7,808 nt of DNA from an uncultured Lachnospiraceae bacterium (GTDB lineage: Bacteria; Bacillota; Clostridia; Lachnospirales; Lachnospiraceae). The notes beneath the pieces were generated by a model. The model worked only from the letters and a program-made list of their open reading frames with translations, was not told where the DNA came from and ran no database searches. The DNA is taken from contig CAKRNW010000105.1 of NCBI GenBank assembly GCA_934371505.1, forward strand, positions 1 to 7,808, given 5' to 3'. The translations under genes were made by a program, and so were the position numbers. Below, one piece after another: positions 1-5,653 of the stretch. Within the stretch, counting starts at the first letter, position 1, and each line of letters starts with the position of its first letter.

Positions 1-287
1 ATAAGCTGCTTGGCTTTTCCTTGTCCGTCTACTGTTCTTTAGGTTGTATCTGTTCGATACTCTCTGAATAATTCTCTGTACGAAGCTCGAGACGAAGTCT
101 CTCGCTCACGTACGGTTTCCCAATGCTCCGCATTGCCTCCGTCTTCCATCCCGTTCCTTCTCAAGCAAGCTTGGAATTTCCGGTCTGTCAGCCAGACAGC
201 GCTGCGCGCTGTGAAACCTGTTTCTTGAATTTTCAGGGTTGCATTACTGTTTATTTGTCAAGGTTCCTGGTAGTTGTTACTACCGAA
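1..287 (-). other. Hairpin-rich non-coding region downstream of tandem tRNA-Ser genes
   Basis: I see no convincing protein gene here. The stretch lies downstream of the tRNA-Ser genes and would be read by the same transcript unless that ends earlier. It is rich in short perfect inverted repeats: 263-288 (ten pairs, two-base bulge), 196-212 (seven pairs, three-base loop), 183-197 (five pairs), 121-135 (six pairs, three-base loop), 78-113 (GTACG, AGC and GAGAC arms, each paired) and 46-60 (GTATC/GATAC). None is followed by a T-run on the minus strand, so they do not look like intrinsic terminators. Two minus-strand motifs, at 263-247 and 238-217, resemble the CCTTGAAAATTGAACA-like sequences of clostridial rRNA spacers. 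A structured rRNA leader or spacer is therefore my best guess, by inference only, since no mature rRNA sequence is visible. Confidence 0.35.
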
Positions 288-377
288 CGGAGAAGGAGGG
301 ATTTGAACCCTCGCGCCGCTATTAACGACCTGCACCCTTTCCAGGGGTGTCCCTTCAGCCATCTTGGGTACTTCTCC
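288..377 (-). tRNA. tRNA-Ser (anticodon GGA)
   Basis: This is a full class II tRNA of 90 nt. The acceptor stem pairs GGAGAAG (377-371) with CTTCTCC (295-289), and the discriminator is G at 288, the usual serine identity base. The D arm has CCC/GGG, the anticodon stem is CACCC/GGGTG around the loop CTGGAAA (anticodon at 342-340), a long variable arm typical of serine follows, and the T arm is GAGGG-TTCAAAT-CCCTC. It should read UCC and UCU codons. The CCA end is not encoded: TTC follows the discriminator, so 3' trimming (RNase Z type) and CCA addition are needed. It lies 49 nt downstream of a second tRNA-Ser and probably shares its promoter. Confidence 0.97.
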
Positions 378-426
378 ACATGTGCTAAATCTAAATATTC
401 ATTCAATTAAGAGGGATATTAAAAAA

Positions 427-512
427 CGGAGAGGATGGGATTCGAACCCATGCGCCCTTTCGGACAAACGGTTTTCAAGACCGCCTCGTTATGACCGCTT
501 CGATACCTCTCC
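427..512 (-). tRNA. tRNA-Ser (anticodon UGA)
   Basis: This is a full class II tRNA of 86 nt. The acceptor stem pairs GGAGAGG (512-506) with CCTCTCC, followed by discriminator G at 427. The anticodon stem is GCGGT/ACCGT around the loop CTTGAAA (anticodon at 477-475), there is an extra-long variable arm, and the T arm is ATGGG-TTCGAAT-CCCAT. It should decode UCA and, by wobble, other UCN codons. No CCA is encoded; a run of six T follows the discriminator directly. It is the first gene after the strong promoter at 577-605, with a leader of roughly 57 nt, and the tRNA-Ser(GGA) gene follows it. Confidence 0.97.
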
Positions 513-576
513 ACGAGCTGTCTCCTTCAGGTCTTCAAGCTTTCTCAGTGAATCCTGTCCGTCAACGGCAAAAATT

Positions 577-605
577 ATTCTAGCAAACCATTCCTTATCT
601 GTCAA
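577..605 (-). promoter_or_regulatory. Sigma-A promoter of the tRNA-Ser pair
   Basis: On the minus strand there is a perfect -35 box TTGACA (605-600), a 17-nt spacer and the -10 box TAGAAT (582-577). This predicts a start near 570 and a leader of about 57 nt before the tRNA at 512. The near-consensus boxes and ideal spacing fit a stable-RNA promoter. It lies downstream of the ispD stop codon, so the tRNA genes have their own promoter. I see no intrinsic terminator between ispD and this promoter (606-670 is only A-rich on the minus strand), so read-through from the upstream operon is possible. Confidence 0.85.
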
Positions 606-670
606 CAACTTTTTTCAGCTTTTTTCCTAACTTTTTTACGGCTTTTATGAAAGAGCTCAAAAGTGCCCGA

Positions 671-1414
671 TTATGCAGGGTTTTTCGACAGTATAGCTTC
701 TGCAAAAAGCATGTCCTCCGGCGTAGTCAGTTTAATATTCCGATAACTTCCTTCTACCAATGTCACCGGCTGGCTGCACATGGTTTCCACCACCATGGCA
801 TCATCCGTAACCGTAATACCATTTTCAACCAAGTCAGGAAGCTGCTCCATCAGCAATTCATATGCCCTGGTAATCAATTCCCTGGAAAAGACCTGTGGGG
901 TCTGCACCGCCCAGAGGGTACTTCTGTCCGGTGTCTCCACCACGATTCCGGCTGCATTACTGACTTTGATCGTATCCTTTACTTTGGTTGCGGTCACGCA
1001 GGCCTTCGTTTCCTGCACAGAAGTATAAAGACTTTGCAGAATCTCCTGATTTACAAAAGGACGCGCTCCATCATGGATAAAGACATAGCCGTCATGTCCC
1101 CCATTTCTTTCTTTTATAGAAAGCAAGGCATGGTATACGGACTCATAACGTTCTGCTCCTCCCGGAACCACTGCCCTCACCTTCTGGAAATGATAGCGCT
1201 CCACAATCTGTTCGCGCACATAGTCTATCGCATCCGGACTGGTCACCAGAATTATATCATCAATGATGGCAGACTGCTCCATGGTGTGAAGGCTGTACCA
1301 CAATACCGGTTTCTCTCCCAGCAGCATAAACTGTTTCGGAATCTGACCACCCATACGTTTGCCGTTTCCCGCCGCAAGCACCACAGCTGTGCAGTGTTTT
1401 TTTCTGCTCTCCAT
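671..1414 (-). CDS. ispD: 2-C-methyl-D-erythritol 4-phosphate cytidylyltransferase
   Basis: IspD joins CTP to methylerythritol phosphate, giving CDP-methylerythritol and pyrophosphate, the third step of the cytosolic MEP route to isoprenoids. The 247-residue protein carries the family signature in order: LAAGNGKRMGG with PKQF (about 13-29, CTP-binding loop), GGAERYESV (85-93), HDGARP (114-119), VKDT (145-148), TPQVF (172-176), TDDA (203-206) and GSYRNIKLTTPED (222-234). No key residue appears to be missing, and the length is close to the usual 225-240. The frame is open up to a TTG at 1441, but I chose the ATG at 1414 because GAGG sits 8 nt before it and the start then falls 13 nt beyond the tsaD stop. 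It is the last gene of the tsa operon, and no clear terminator follows. Functionally it is unrelated to its tRNA-modifying neighbours. Confidence 0.95.
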   Translation of the reverse strand: MESRKKHCTAVVLAAGNGKRMGGQIPKQFMLLGEKPVLWYSLHTMEQSAIIDDIILVTSPDAIDYVREQIVERYHFQKVRAVVPGGAERYESVYHALLSIKERNGGHDGYVFIHDGARPFVNQEILQSLYTSVQETKACVTATKVKDTIKVSNAAGIVVETPDRSTLWAVQTPQVFSRELITRAYELLMEQLPDLVENGITVTDDAMVVETMCSQPVTLVEGSYRNIKLTTPEDMLFAEAILSKNPA

Positions 1415-1420
1415 CCCTTC

Positions 1421-1427
1421 CACCTCT
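1421..1427 (-). promoter_or_regulatory. Ribosome binding site deciding the ispD start
   Basis: The minus-strand sequence AGAGGTG lies directly after the tsaD stop codon (1430-1428) and 6 nt before the ATG at 1414. It favours that ATG over the TTG at 1441, which lies inside tsaD and has no comparable site upstream. Confidence 0.7.
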
Positions 1428-2450
1428 TTATCTTTCACCAAGTTTCAGGTTCGGGACTGCATTCAGATCTAATCCGCTGCGAATCCCTTTGATAAACTCA
1501 TAATATCCCGCCACTCCGATCATGGCGGCATTATCGGTACAAAAAATGGGCGAAGGGTGATAAAACTGAATCTTTCTCTTGGAACACTCTTTCTCGAAAG
1601 CATTGCGCAGGGACTGATTAGAAGCTACTCCACCTGCAATGGCAAACTTGTCAAAACCGTACTCTTTTACTGCCTCCAGGGCATGCTCCACCAGCACATC
1701 AATGACAGCCTTCTGAAAAGAGGCTGCCACATCGGCACGATTCACCTCAATCCCTTTCATCTCGCAGGAATTAAGGTAATTTAATACTGCTGATTTCAAG
1801 CCGCTGAAGCTGAAATCATAGGGATTATCCTCCACTTTTGCCCTGGGAAAATGAATGGCATCGGGATTTCCTTCTCTGGAAAGCTTGTCGATTTTAGGTC
1901 CGCCGGGGTAGCCCAGTCCGATAGCACGGGCGACCTTATCAAAAGCCTCTCCAGCCGCATCATCTCTGGTACGTCCGATGATTTCATATTCTCCGTAATC
2001 TTTGACAATGACCAGATGGGAGTGGCCGCCGGACACCACCAGACAGACAAAAGGCGGCTCCAGTTCTTTATTTTCAATGAAATTTGCGCTGATATGCCCT
2101 TCAATATGGTGTACGCCAATCAAGGGAATTCCTGTGGCAAAGCTGATTGCTTTGGCTGCAGACACGCCCACAAGAAGCGGACCAACCAGTCCCGGACCAT
2201 AGGTGATGGCAATTCCGTCCATCTGCCGTAAGGTCATCCCGGCTTCCTTCAGTGCCTGTTCGATAACCTGGTTGATTTTCTCTATATGTTTACGGGAAGC
2301 AATCTCCGGAACGACTCCTCCATAAAGAGTATGGAGGTCGATCTGGGAATAGATCACGTTGGACAACACTTCTCTTCCATTTCTCACTACGGAAGCTGCT
2401 GTCTCATCACAGGAGCTTTCGATTGCCAATAATACAATATCTTGCTGCAT
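1428..2450 (-). CDS. tsaD: tRNA N6-adenosine threonylcarbamoyltransferase TsaD
   Basis: TsaD is the catalytic ASKHA-fold subunit that transfers threonylcarbamoyl from TC-AMP to A37 of tRNAs reading ANN codons, acting in the cytosol with TsaB and TsaE. The 340 residues match the family's usual length. Visible motifs are ESSCDET (11-17, N-terminal nucleotide-binding segment), HHIEGH (114-119, with metal ligands H115 and H119), SGGHSHLV (140-147), GEAFDKVAR-GLGYPGGP (167-185), FSFSGLKSA (213-221), AGGVASNQSLR (272-282) and CTDNAAMIG (304-312, D306 as the third metal ligand). The start is ATG; an in-frame stop two codons upstream excludes a longer form. The only plausible ribosome binding site (GGAAAG, about 12 nt upstream) is weak and distant, so coupling to the preceding gene, 27 nt away, is likely. 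rnz and an unknown gene separate it from the tsaE-tsaB-rimI block. Confidence 0.97.
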   Translation of the reverse strand: MQQDIVLLAIESSCDETAASVVRNGREVLSNVIYSQIDLHTLYGGVVPEIASRKHIEKINQVIEQALKEAGMTLRQMDGIAITYGPGLVGPLLVGVSAAKAISFATGIPLIGVHHIEGHISANFIENKELEPPFVCLVVSGGHSHLVIVKDYGEYEIIGRTRDDAAGEAFDKVARAIGLGYPGGPKIDKLSREGNPDAIHFPRAKVEDNPYDFSFSGLKSAVLNYLNSCEMKGIEVNRADVAASFQKAVIDVLVEHALEAVKEYGFDKFAIAGGVASNQSLRNAFEKECSKRKIQFYHPSPIFCTDNAAMIGVAGYYEFIKGIRSGLDLNAVPNLKLGER

Positions 2451-2477
2451 GGTTTTTACACACTTTCCGTTTTTCCA

Positions 2478-3068
2478 TCATTCAAATTTCTGCACCTGTT
2501 TCCACCCATAAATTTTCCAATGCTCATTCTCATCCTTGCGCAGTAAAAACACTTCGTTGGAGCTTCCGCTGCCACCACTCTGCCGTATGGTAAAGGTACA
2601 ATACAGTCTTGCAAATTCATAGCCGTCCTCGGTAAACCGTTCCACATCCGTACTGGATGAGGTCCAGTAGGTAGAAATCGTCCATTTATTGGTATGAAAG
2701 GCTTCTATTTCATCCTTCAAATCCTGAAGGTACTCGCTCTGCTCCTTGTTGGCCACCAGCTCCGGATCATACAGCTGCTGGATTTTCACCGCCAGTGCCT
2801 GGAATTCCTCATCGGTATATTCTTCATTATATAAAACCTTGGTCAGTTCTGCGTAATATTTGACAACTTCCTTCGGGGTGGCCGGATAGTTGATATCCAG
2901 ATTCCTAAGCAGCACAGTGGCCACGGGGCTGATCTTCTCCGTATTCACTGTTGCGGTTTTATTGTCAGAAGAAACTGTCCTGTTGGAAAGATAATAAAAG
3001 TATCCGATCACCAGTACCATCATCATCACCAGAATTATTATACCTTTTGTGCCACGAAATCTTTTCAT
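2478..3068 (-). CDS. Membrane-anchored protein of unknown function (DUF6715-like)
   Basis: The product has 196 residues. After a short basic N-terminus (MKRFRGTK) there is one strongly hydrophobic segment (about 9-27) that should act as an uncleaved anchor or signal, leaving a soluble domain outside the cytoplasm. This domain has a helical acidic part (65-125: PATPKEVVKYYAEL, NEEYTDEEF, DPELVANKEQ) and a C-terminal part likely rich in strands (130-190), ending FLLRKDENEHWKIYGW, as in NTF2-like or lipoprotein-type folds. It resembles a family I recall from Lachnospiraceae as DUF6715, which I could not check. The function is not known to me. The start is ATG, with AAGGAGAG about 7 nt upstream. 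It lies 50 nt after rnz and 27 nt before tsaD, so it is co-transcribed with tRNA-maturation genes. Confidence 0.85.
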   Translation of the reverse strand: MKRFRGTKGIIILVMMMVLVIGYFYYLSNRTVSSDNKTATVNTEKISPVATVLLRNLDINYPATPKEVVKYYAELTKVLYNEEYTDEEFQALAVKIQQLYDPELVANKEQSEYLQDLKDEIEAFHTNKWTISTYWTSSSTDVERFTEDGYEFARLYCTFTIRQSGGSGSSNEVFLLRKDENEHWKIYGWKQVQKFE

Positions 3069-3118
3069 ATGTTTCTCTCCTTCTCAGGATTCACCGGTTC
3101 TATTGCTATCATAGCATC

Positions 3119-4030
3119 TTATTCTTCGTCAAACAACAAATCGATGGTGCGCCCATCCCTGGCGGCCACAGCTTCCGGATAAATATTCCTCACTTCTTCC
3201 AGAAATTCCTCCGGATGATTTAAGGAGGGGCTGTAGTGTGTCATCCAGAATCTTGACACATTCGCCTTCTTCGCGATCTGTGCAGCCTCCTGCATCATCA
3301 TGTGTTTATTTTCTCTCGCCTTTTCTTTCTTTTCCAGCTCTCCGTACATGCCCTCGCCTATGAAGAGATCTGCATCCTGAGCTGCCTGTAAAAGACTGTC
3401 TGTGGGACGGGTATCCGTACAGTAAGTCACTTTCAGCCCCCGTCGGTCTGCTCCCAGCACCATATCGGGAGTATAAACCTGTCCGTCCACTTCCACAGTC
3501 TGTCCCTTCTGCAAAGGATTCCAGTAACGCCGGTCAATGCCCAGTGCCTGCGCCTTTTCCACCTGGAAACGCCCAATTCTGGGAACACGGATATTATAGC
3601 CATAGCACAGCACTCCATGATTGACCTTAAAGGCATCAATGTACATGCCTCCCACCCGGAAAGTCTGCTCTGCTTCGGTAATCTCCTGACAGATAATTTC
3701 AAAAGGCAGCTCAGGAGCAATGATCCGCAATGCATTGACCACGCGGGCTAACCCCTTAGGTCCGATGAGCAAAAGCGGCTGTGTCCGCTCTGCATTTCCC
3801 ATAGTCAGAAGCATACCCGGCAATCCACTGATGTGGTCGGCATGATAATGGGTAAAGCAGATGACATCAATGGGTTTGGGACTCCATCCCTTTTTCTTTA
3901 AGGCAATCTGGGTTCCCTCACCACAGTCAATCAACACACTTGATCCGTTAAATCTGGCCATCATGGAAGTCAGCCAGCGGTAGGGCAGCGGCATCATTCC
4001 GCCGGTGCCAAGTAAACACACTTCCAGCAT
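3119..4030 (-). CDS. rnz: Ribonuclease Z (tRNA 3' endonuclease)
   Basis: RNase Z is a zinc-dependent metallo-beta-lactamase-fold endonuclease that cuts tRNA precursors just after the discriminator, before CCA addition. The 303-residue protein shows LLGTGGMMP (6-14), DCGEGTQ (35-41), the metal motif HYHADH (61-66), H138 in NHGVLCYGY, D206 in CTDTRP and H265 in THYSPSL. The insert at about 150-200 corresponds to the tRNA-gripping flexible arm. Length matches the short bacterial form (about 307 in Bacillus subtilis). The His of the usual HEA[TS] loop is replaced: GEGMYG at 225-230 keeps only the Glu. The frame is open up to 4207 inside rimI, but those 59 residues are unrelated to the family and MLEVCLLGTGG is the normal N-terminus. 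It starts 4 nt after the rimI stop, so translation is probably coupled. Confidence 0.95.
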   Translation of the reverse strand: MLEVCLLGTGGMMPLPYRWLTSMMARFNGSSVLIDCGEGTQIALKKKGWSPKPIDVICFTHYHADHISGLPGMLLTMGNAERTQPLLLIGPKGLARVVNALRIIAPELPFEIICQEITEAEQTFRVGGMYIDAFKVNHGVLCYGYNIRVPRIGRFQVEKAQALGIDRRYWNPLQKGQTVEVDGQVYTPDMVLGADRRGLKVTYCTDTRPTDSLLQAAQDADLFIGEGMYGELEKKEKARENKHMMMQEAAQIAKKANVSRFWMTHYSPSLNHPEEFLEEVRNIYPEAVAARDGRTIDLLFDEE

Positions 4031-4034
4031 AATT

Positions 4035-4490
4035 CTATCTGTCACGCTTCCAGTAAATCCGCGCATCCTCCTTTGGGTTTTCATAAAAATTCCTGCGCAG
4101 CCCCTCCTGCACAAACCCCAGCGACTCATACAGCCTGACCGCCGGTTCATTTCCATTCCGCACTTCCAGGGTAAAAGCAGTAATTCCCATCTCGGTTCCC
4201 CGGGCAAGCAGTGCTTTCATCAATCGTTGGGCAATTCCTTGACCCCTATAGTCAACATCCACCGCCACATTGGTAATCTCTCCTTCGCCCACGATGTTCC
4301 GCACACCGCAGTTTCCCACAAGCCGTTCTCCATCCCATGCCGTCATATAGCATATAGCAGGATGTGCCGCATACTCCCGGAAAGTTTTCTCGTCCCATGG
4401 TTGGGAAAAGCAGGCCTTCTCCAGCTCTGCTGCCGCTTTTGCATCCTCCGGGGTCATTGTCCGGATCCGGATTTCCTTTCGTCCTTCCAT
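4035..4490 (-). CDS. rimI: RimI-type GNAT N-acetyltransferase
   Basis: The product is a 151-residue single GNAT domain, the normal RimI length (about 148 in Escherichia coli, where it acetylates the N-terminus of ribosomal protein bS18). Visible features are PWDEKTFREY (31-40), EITNVAVDVDYRGQGIAQRLM (71-91, with the acetyl-CoA-binding RGQGIA loop at 82-87), LEVRNGNEPAVRLYESLGF (108-126) with the expected E109, N114 and Y121, and the C-terminal NFY..PKEDA signature (134-143). The start is ATG, 2 nt after the tsaB stop, with GGAAGG in the end of tsaB. The TsaB-RimI pairing is common in bacteria and supports the assignment, although GNAT substrates cannot be read from sequence; another N-terminal or lysine target is possible. 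Confidence 0.9.
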   Translation of the reverse strand: MEGRKEIRIRTMTPEDAKAAAELEKACFSQPWDEKTFREYAAHPAICYMTAWDGERLVGNCGVRNIVGEGEITNVAVDVDYRGQGIAQRLMKALLARGTEMGITAFTLEVRNGNEPAVRLYESLGFVQEGLRRNFYENPKEDARIYWKRDR

Positions 4491-4492
4491 CC

Positions 4493-5200
4493 TCAGCCTT
4501 CCATTCTTTCCCGCTCCGCCTGACTCAGCCGCAAATACTCCGGGGCATGATCCTCCGCCTTCTCATATTTGCCTTCTCTATAATACTGCATGCCAAGAGC
4601 CGCCACTACAGATGCTCTCTGCCTGTTCTGGAAACTTTCCGCATAGCTGTAGGGCACGGTGAGCAGTTCGGGAATTTTTCCCTGGAAAACAGGGACTCCA
4701 TCTCCCAAAAAGATCACCCGGCGTCCCAGCTGGTTGATCTGCCCGGCAATGGTTTCGATGGCAGCGGCACACTGGTGTACCAGCGTTTTCATTTCATATC
4801 TGCCTTCCGTATAGATAAACTCGTAGAGTCCGGTGTAAACCTGTCCCCTTCTGGCATCCATAATAGGACAAACCACATCCGCTGTACCGCAAAGGTTATA
4901 AGCCAATCCGTCCACCGTGGGCACGGATACAATCGGTTTGTCCAGGGCCAGACCCAGTCCCTTGGCCGTGGCAGAGCCGATGCGCAGTCCGGTAAAAGAT
5001 CCGGGACCTGCAGCTACCGCAATGGCATCAATGGATTCCAGATCCAGATCCGTCATCTGGCGGATTGCCTCCATCATGGGCACCAGTGTCTGGGAATGGG
5101 TCTTTTTATAATTCATGGTAAACTCTGCAATGAGAGTGTCATCCTGGGTTACAGCTACAGATGCTACCAGTCCTGAGCTGTCCAATGCTAATAGTTTCAT
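4493..5200 (-). CDS. tsaB: t6A complex dimerization subunit TsaB
   Basis: TsaB (formerly YeaZ) is a degenerate ASKHA protein that binds TsaD and serves as platform for TsaE in the t6A37 machinery. The 235-residue product has the N-terminal LLALDSSG (3-10), the short KKTHSQTLVPMM segment (32-43, replacing the metal-binding HHxEGH of TsaD), the hallmark GPGSFTGLRIG (65-75), and MDARRGQVYTGLYE (114-127). The C-terminal half is variable, as usual in the family. The start is ATG, 7 nt after the tsaE stop, and GAGGAAG at the end of tsaE can serve as ribosome binding site. tsaE-tsaB-rimI is the classical bacterial order, so the assignment is secure. Confidence 0.96.
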   Translation of the reverse strand: MKLLALDSSGLVASVAVTQDDTLIAEFTMNYKKTHSQTLVPMMEAIRQMTDLDLESIDAIAVAAGPGSFTGLRIGSATAKGLGLALDKPIVSVPTVDGLAYNLCGTADVVCPIMDARRGQVYTGLYEFIYTEGRYEMKTLVHQCAAAIETIAGQINQLGRRVIFLGDGVPVFQGKIPELLTVPYSYAESFQNRQRASVVAALGMQYYREGKYEKAEDHAPEYLRLSQAERERMEG

Positions 5201-5207
5201 GGTGGTT

Positions 5208-5642
5208 TTACACTTCCTCGATGGTTATTTTGCGATAGTCAAAGCCCTTTTCCGGGTTCTTCTCGATGGTAATCCGGCGATAATGCTCCGGCAGAATTTC
5301 CTCAATGAGGTCTGCCCATTCAATGAGGCTCACCCCTTCTCCGTAAACATAATCCTCGTAACCTACCTCATCCATTTCTTCCACATCACCGATGCGGTAG
5401 ACATCGAAGTGGTAAAAGGGAATTCTTCCGTCCTCATACACCTGTACAATGGTAAAGGTAGGGCTGTTCACTGCCTCCGTGATGCCAAGTCCTGCCGCCA
5501 GTCCCTGGGTGAACACGGTCTTGCCCACGCCTAAATCTCCAATCAATGTATACACTTCTCCCGGTTCTGCCTGCTCGCCAATCTGACGCCCCAGGGCAAA
5601 GGTTTCCTCCGGGCTGTTTGTCTCAATCGTTCTGGTTGCCAT
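5208..5642 (-). CDS. tsaE: t6A biosynthesis ATPase TsaE
   Basis: TsaE (YjeE) is a small P-loop ATPase that binds the TsaB-TsaD pair and drives turnover of the t6A37-forming complex. In the 144-residue form chosen here, visible motifs are Walker A GDLGVGKT (35-42), NSPTF (59-63), HFDVYR (78-83) and IEWAD (107-111), all diagnostic for the family. A GTG at 5654 overlapping the previous stop codon (GTGA) would add MRKT, but it has no upstream ribosome binding site. GAGG lies 6 nt before the ATG at 5642, which therefore seems the true start, 8 nt after the stop of the preceding gene. The length is normal (about 150). Confidence 0.96.
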   Translation of the reverse strand: MATRTIETNSPEETFALGRQIGEQAEPGEVYTLIGDLGVGKTVFTQGLAAGLGITEAVNSPTFTIVQVYEDGRIPFYHFDVYRIGDVEEMDEVGYEDYVYGEGVSLIEWADLIEEILPEHYRRITIEKNPEKGFDYRKITIEEV

Positions 5643-5648
5643 AGTTTT

Positions 5649-5653
5649 CCTCA
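5649..5653 (-). promoter_or_regulatory. Ribosome binding site deciding the tsaE start
   Basis: TGAGG on the minus strand overlaps the stop codon (TGA, 5653-5651) of the upstream gene and ends 6 nt before the ATG at 5642. It marks the ATG rather than the upstream GTG (5654) as the start, and suggests translational coupling with the YcxB-like gene. Confidence 0.6.

Noticed and set aside
78..120. Fragment of a group II intron on the plus strand (the sequence CTCACGTACGGTTT resembles a common intron segment)
   Set aside because: The match is short and can be explained by the local hairpin. No domain V, no reverse transcriptase and no intron ends are visible.
123..630. Two overlapping plus-strand open frames
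   Set aside because: They run through the two tRNA-Ser genes on the opposite strand and the tRNA promoter; the translated text is simply reversed tRNA sequence.
600..650. Intrinsic terminator after ispD from the T-rich plus strand or A-rich minus strand
   Set aside because: On the minus strand, where ispD is transcribed, the runs are A, not T, and no stable stem precedes them.
1415..1441. TTG at 1441 as the ispD start
   Set aside because: It lies inside the end of tsaD and lacks a ribosome binding site, whereas the ATG at 1414 has one at good spacing.
647..1492. Long open frame of 281 codons on the plus strand
   Set aside because: It lies antisense to ispD and the end of tsaD, whose families are certain. 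Its product is rich in His, Cys, Arg and Phe with no recognisable motif, and it has no ribosome binding site.
2451..2477. Small open frame of about 23 codons starting just after the unknown gene and overlapping tsaD
   Set aside because: It has no independent support and lies mostly in the tsaD coding sequence; the spacer is simply an intergenic gap.
4031..4207. N-terminal extension of RNase Z by 59 residues
   Set aside because: The extension overlaps rimI out of frame, has no similarity to RNase Z, and MLEVCLLGTGG at 4030 is the normal family N-terminus.
4364..5176. Long open frame of 270 codons on the plus strand
   Set aside because: It is fully antisense to tsaB and the start of rimI. Its composition (Ser, His, Arg, Pro rich) is typical of a shadow frame, and no family is recognisable.
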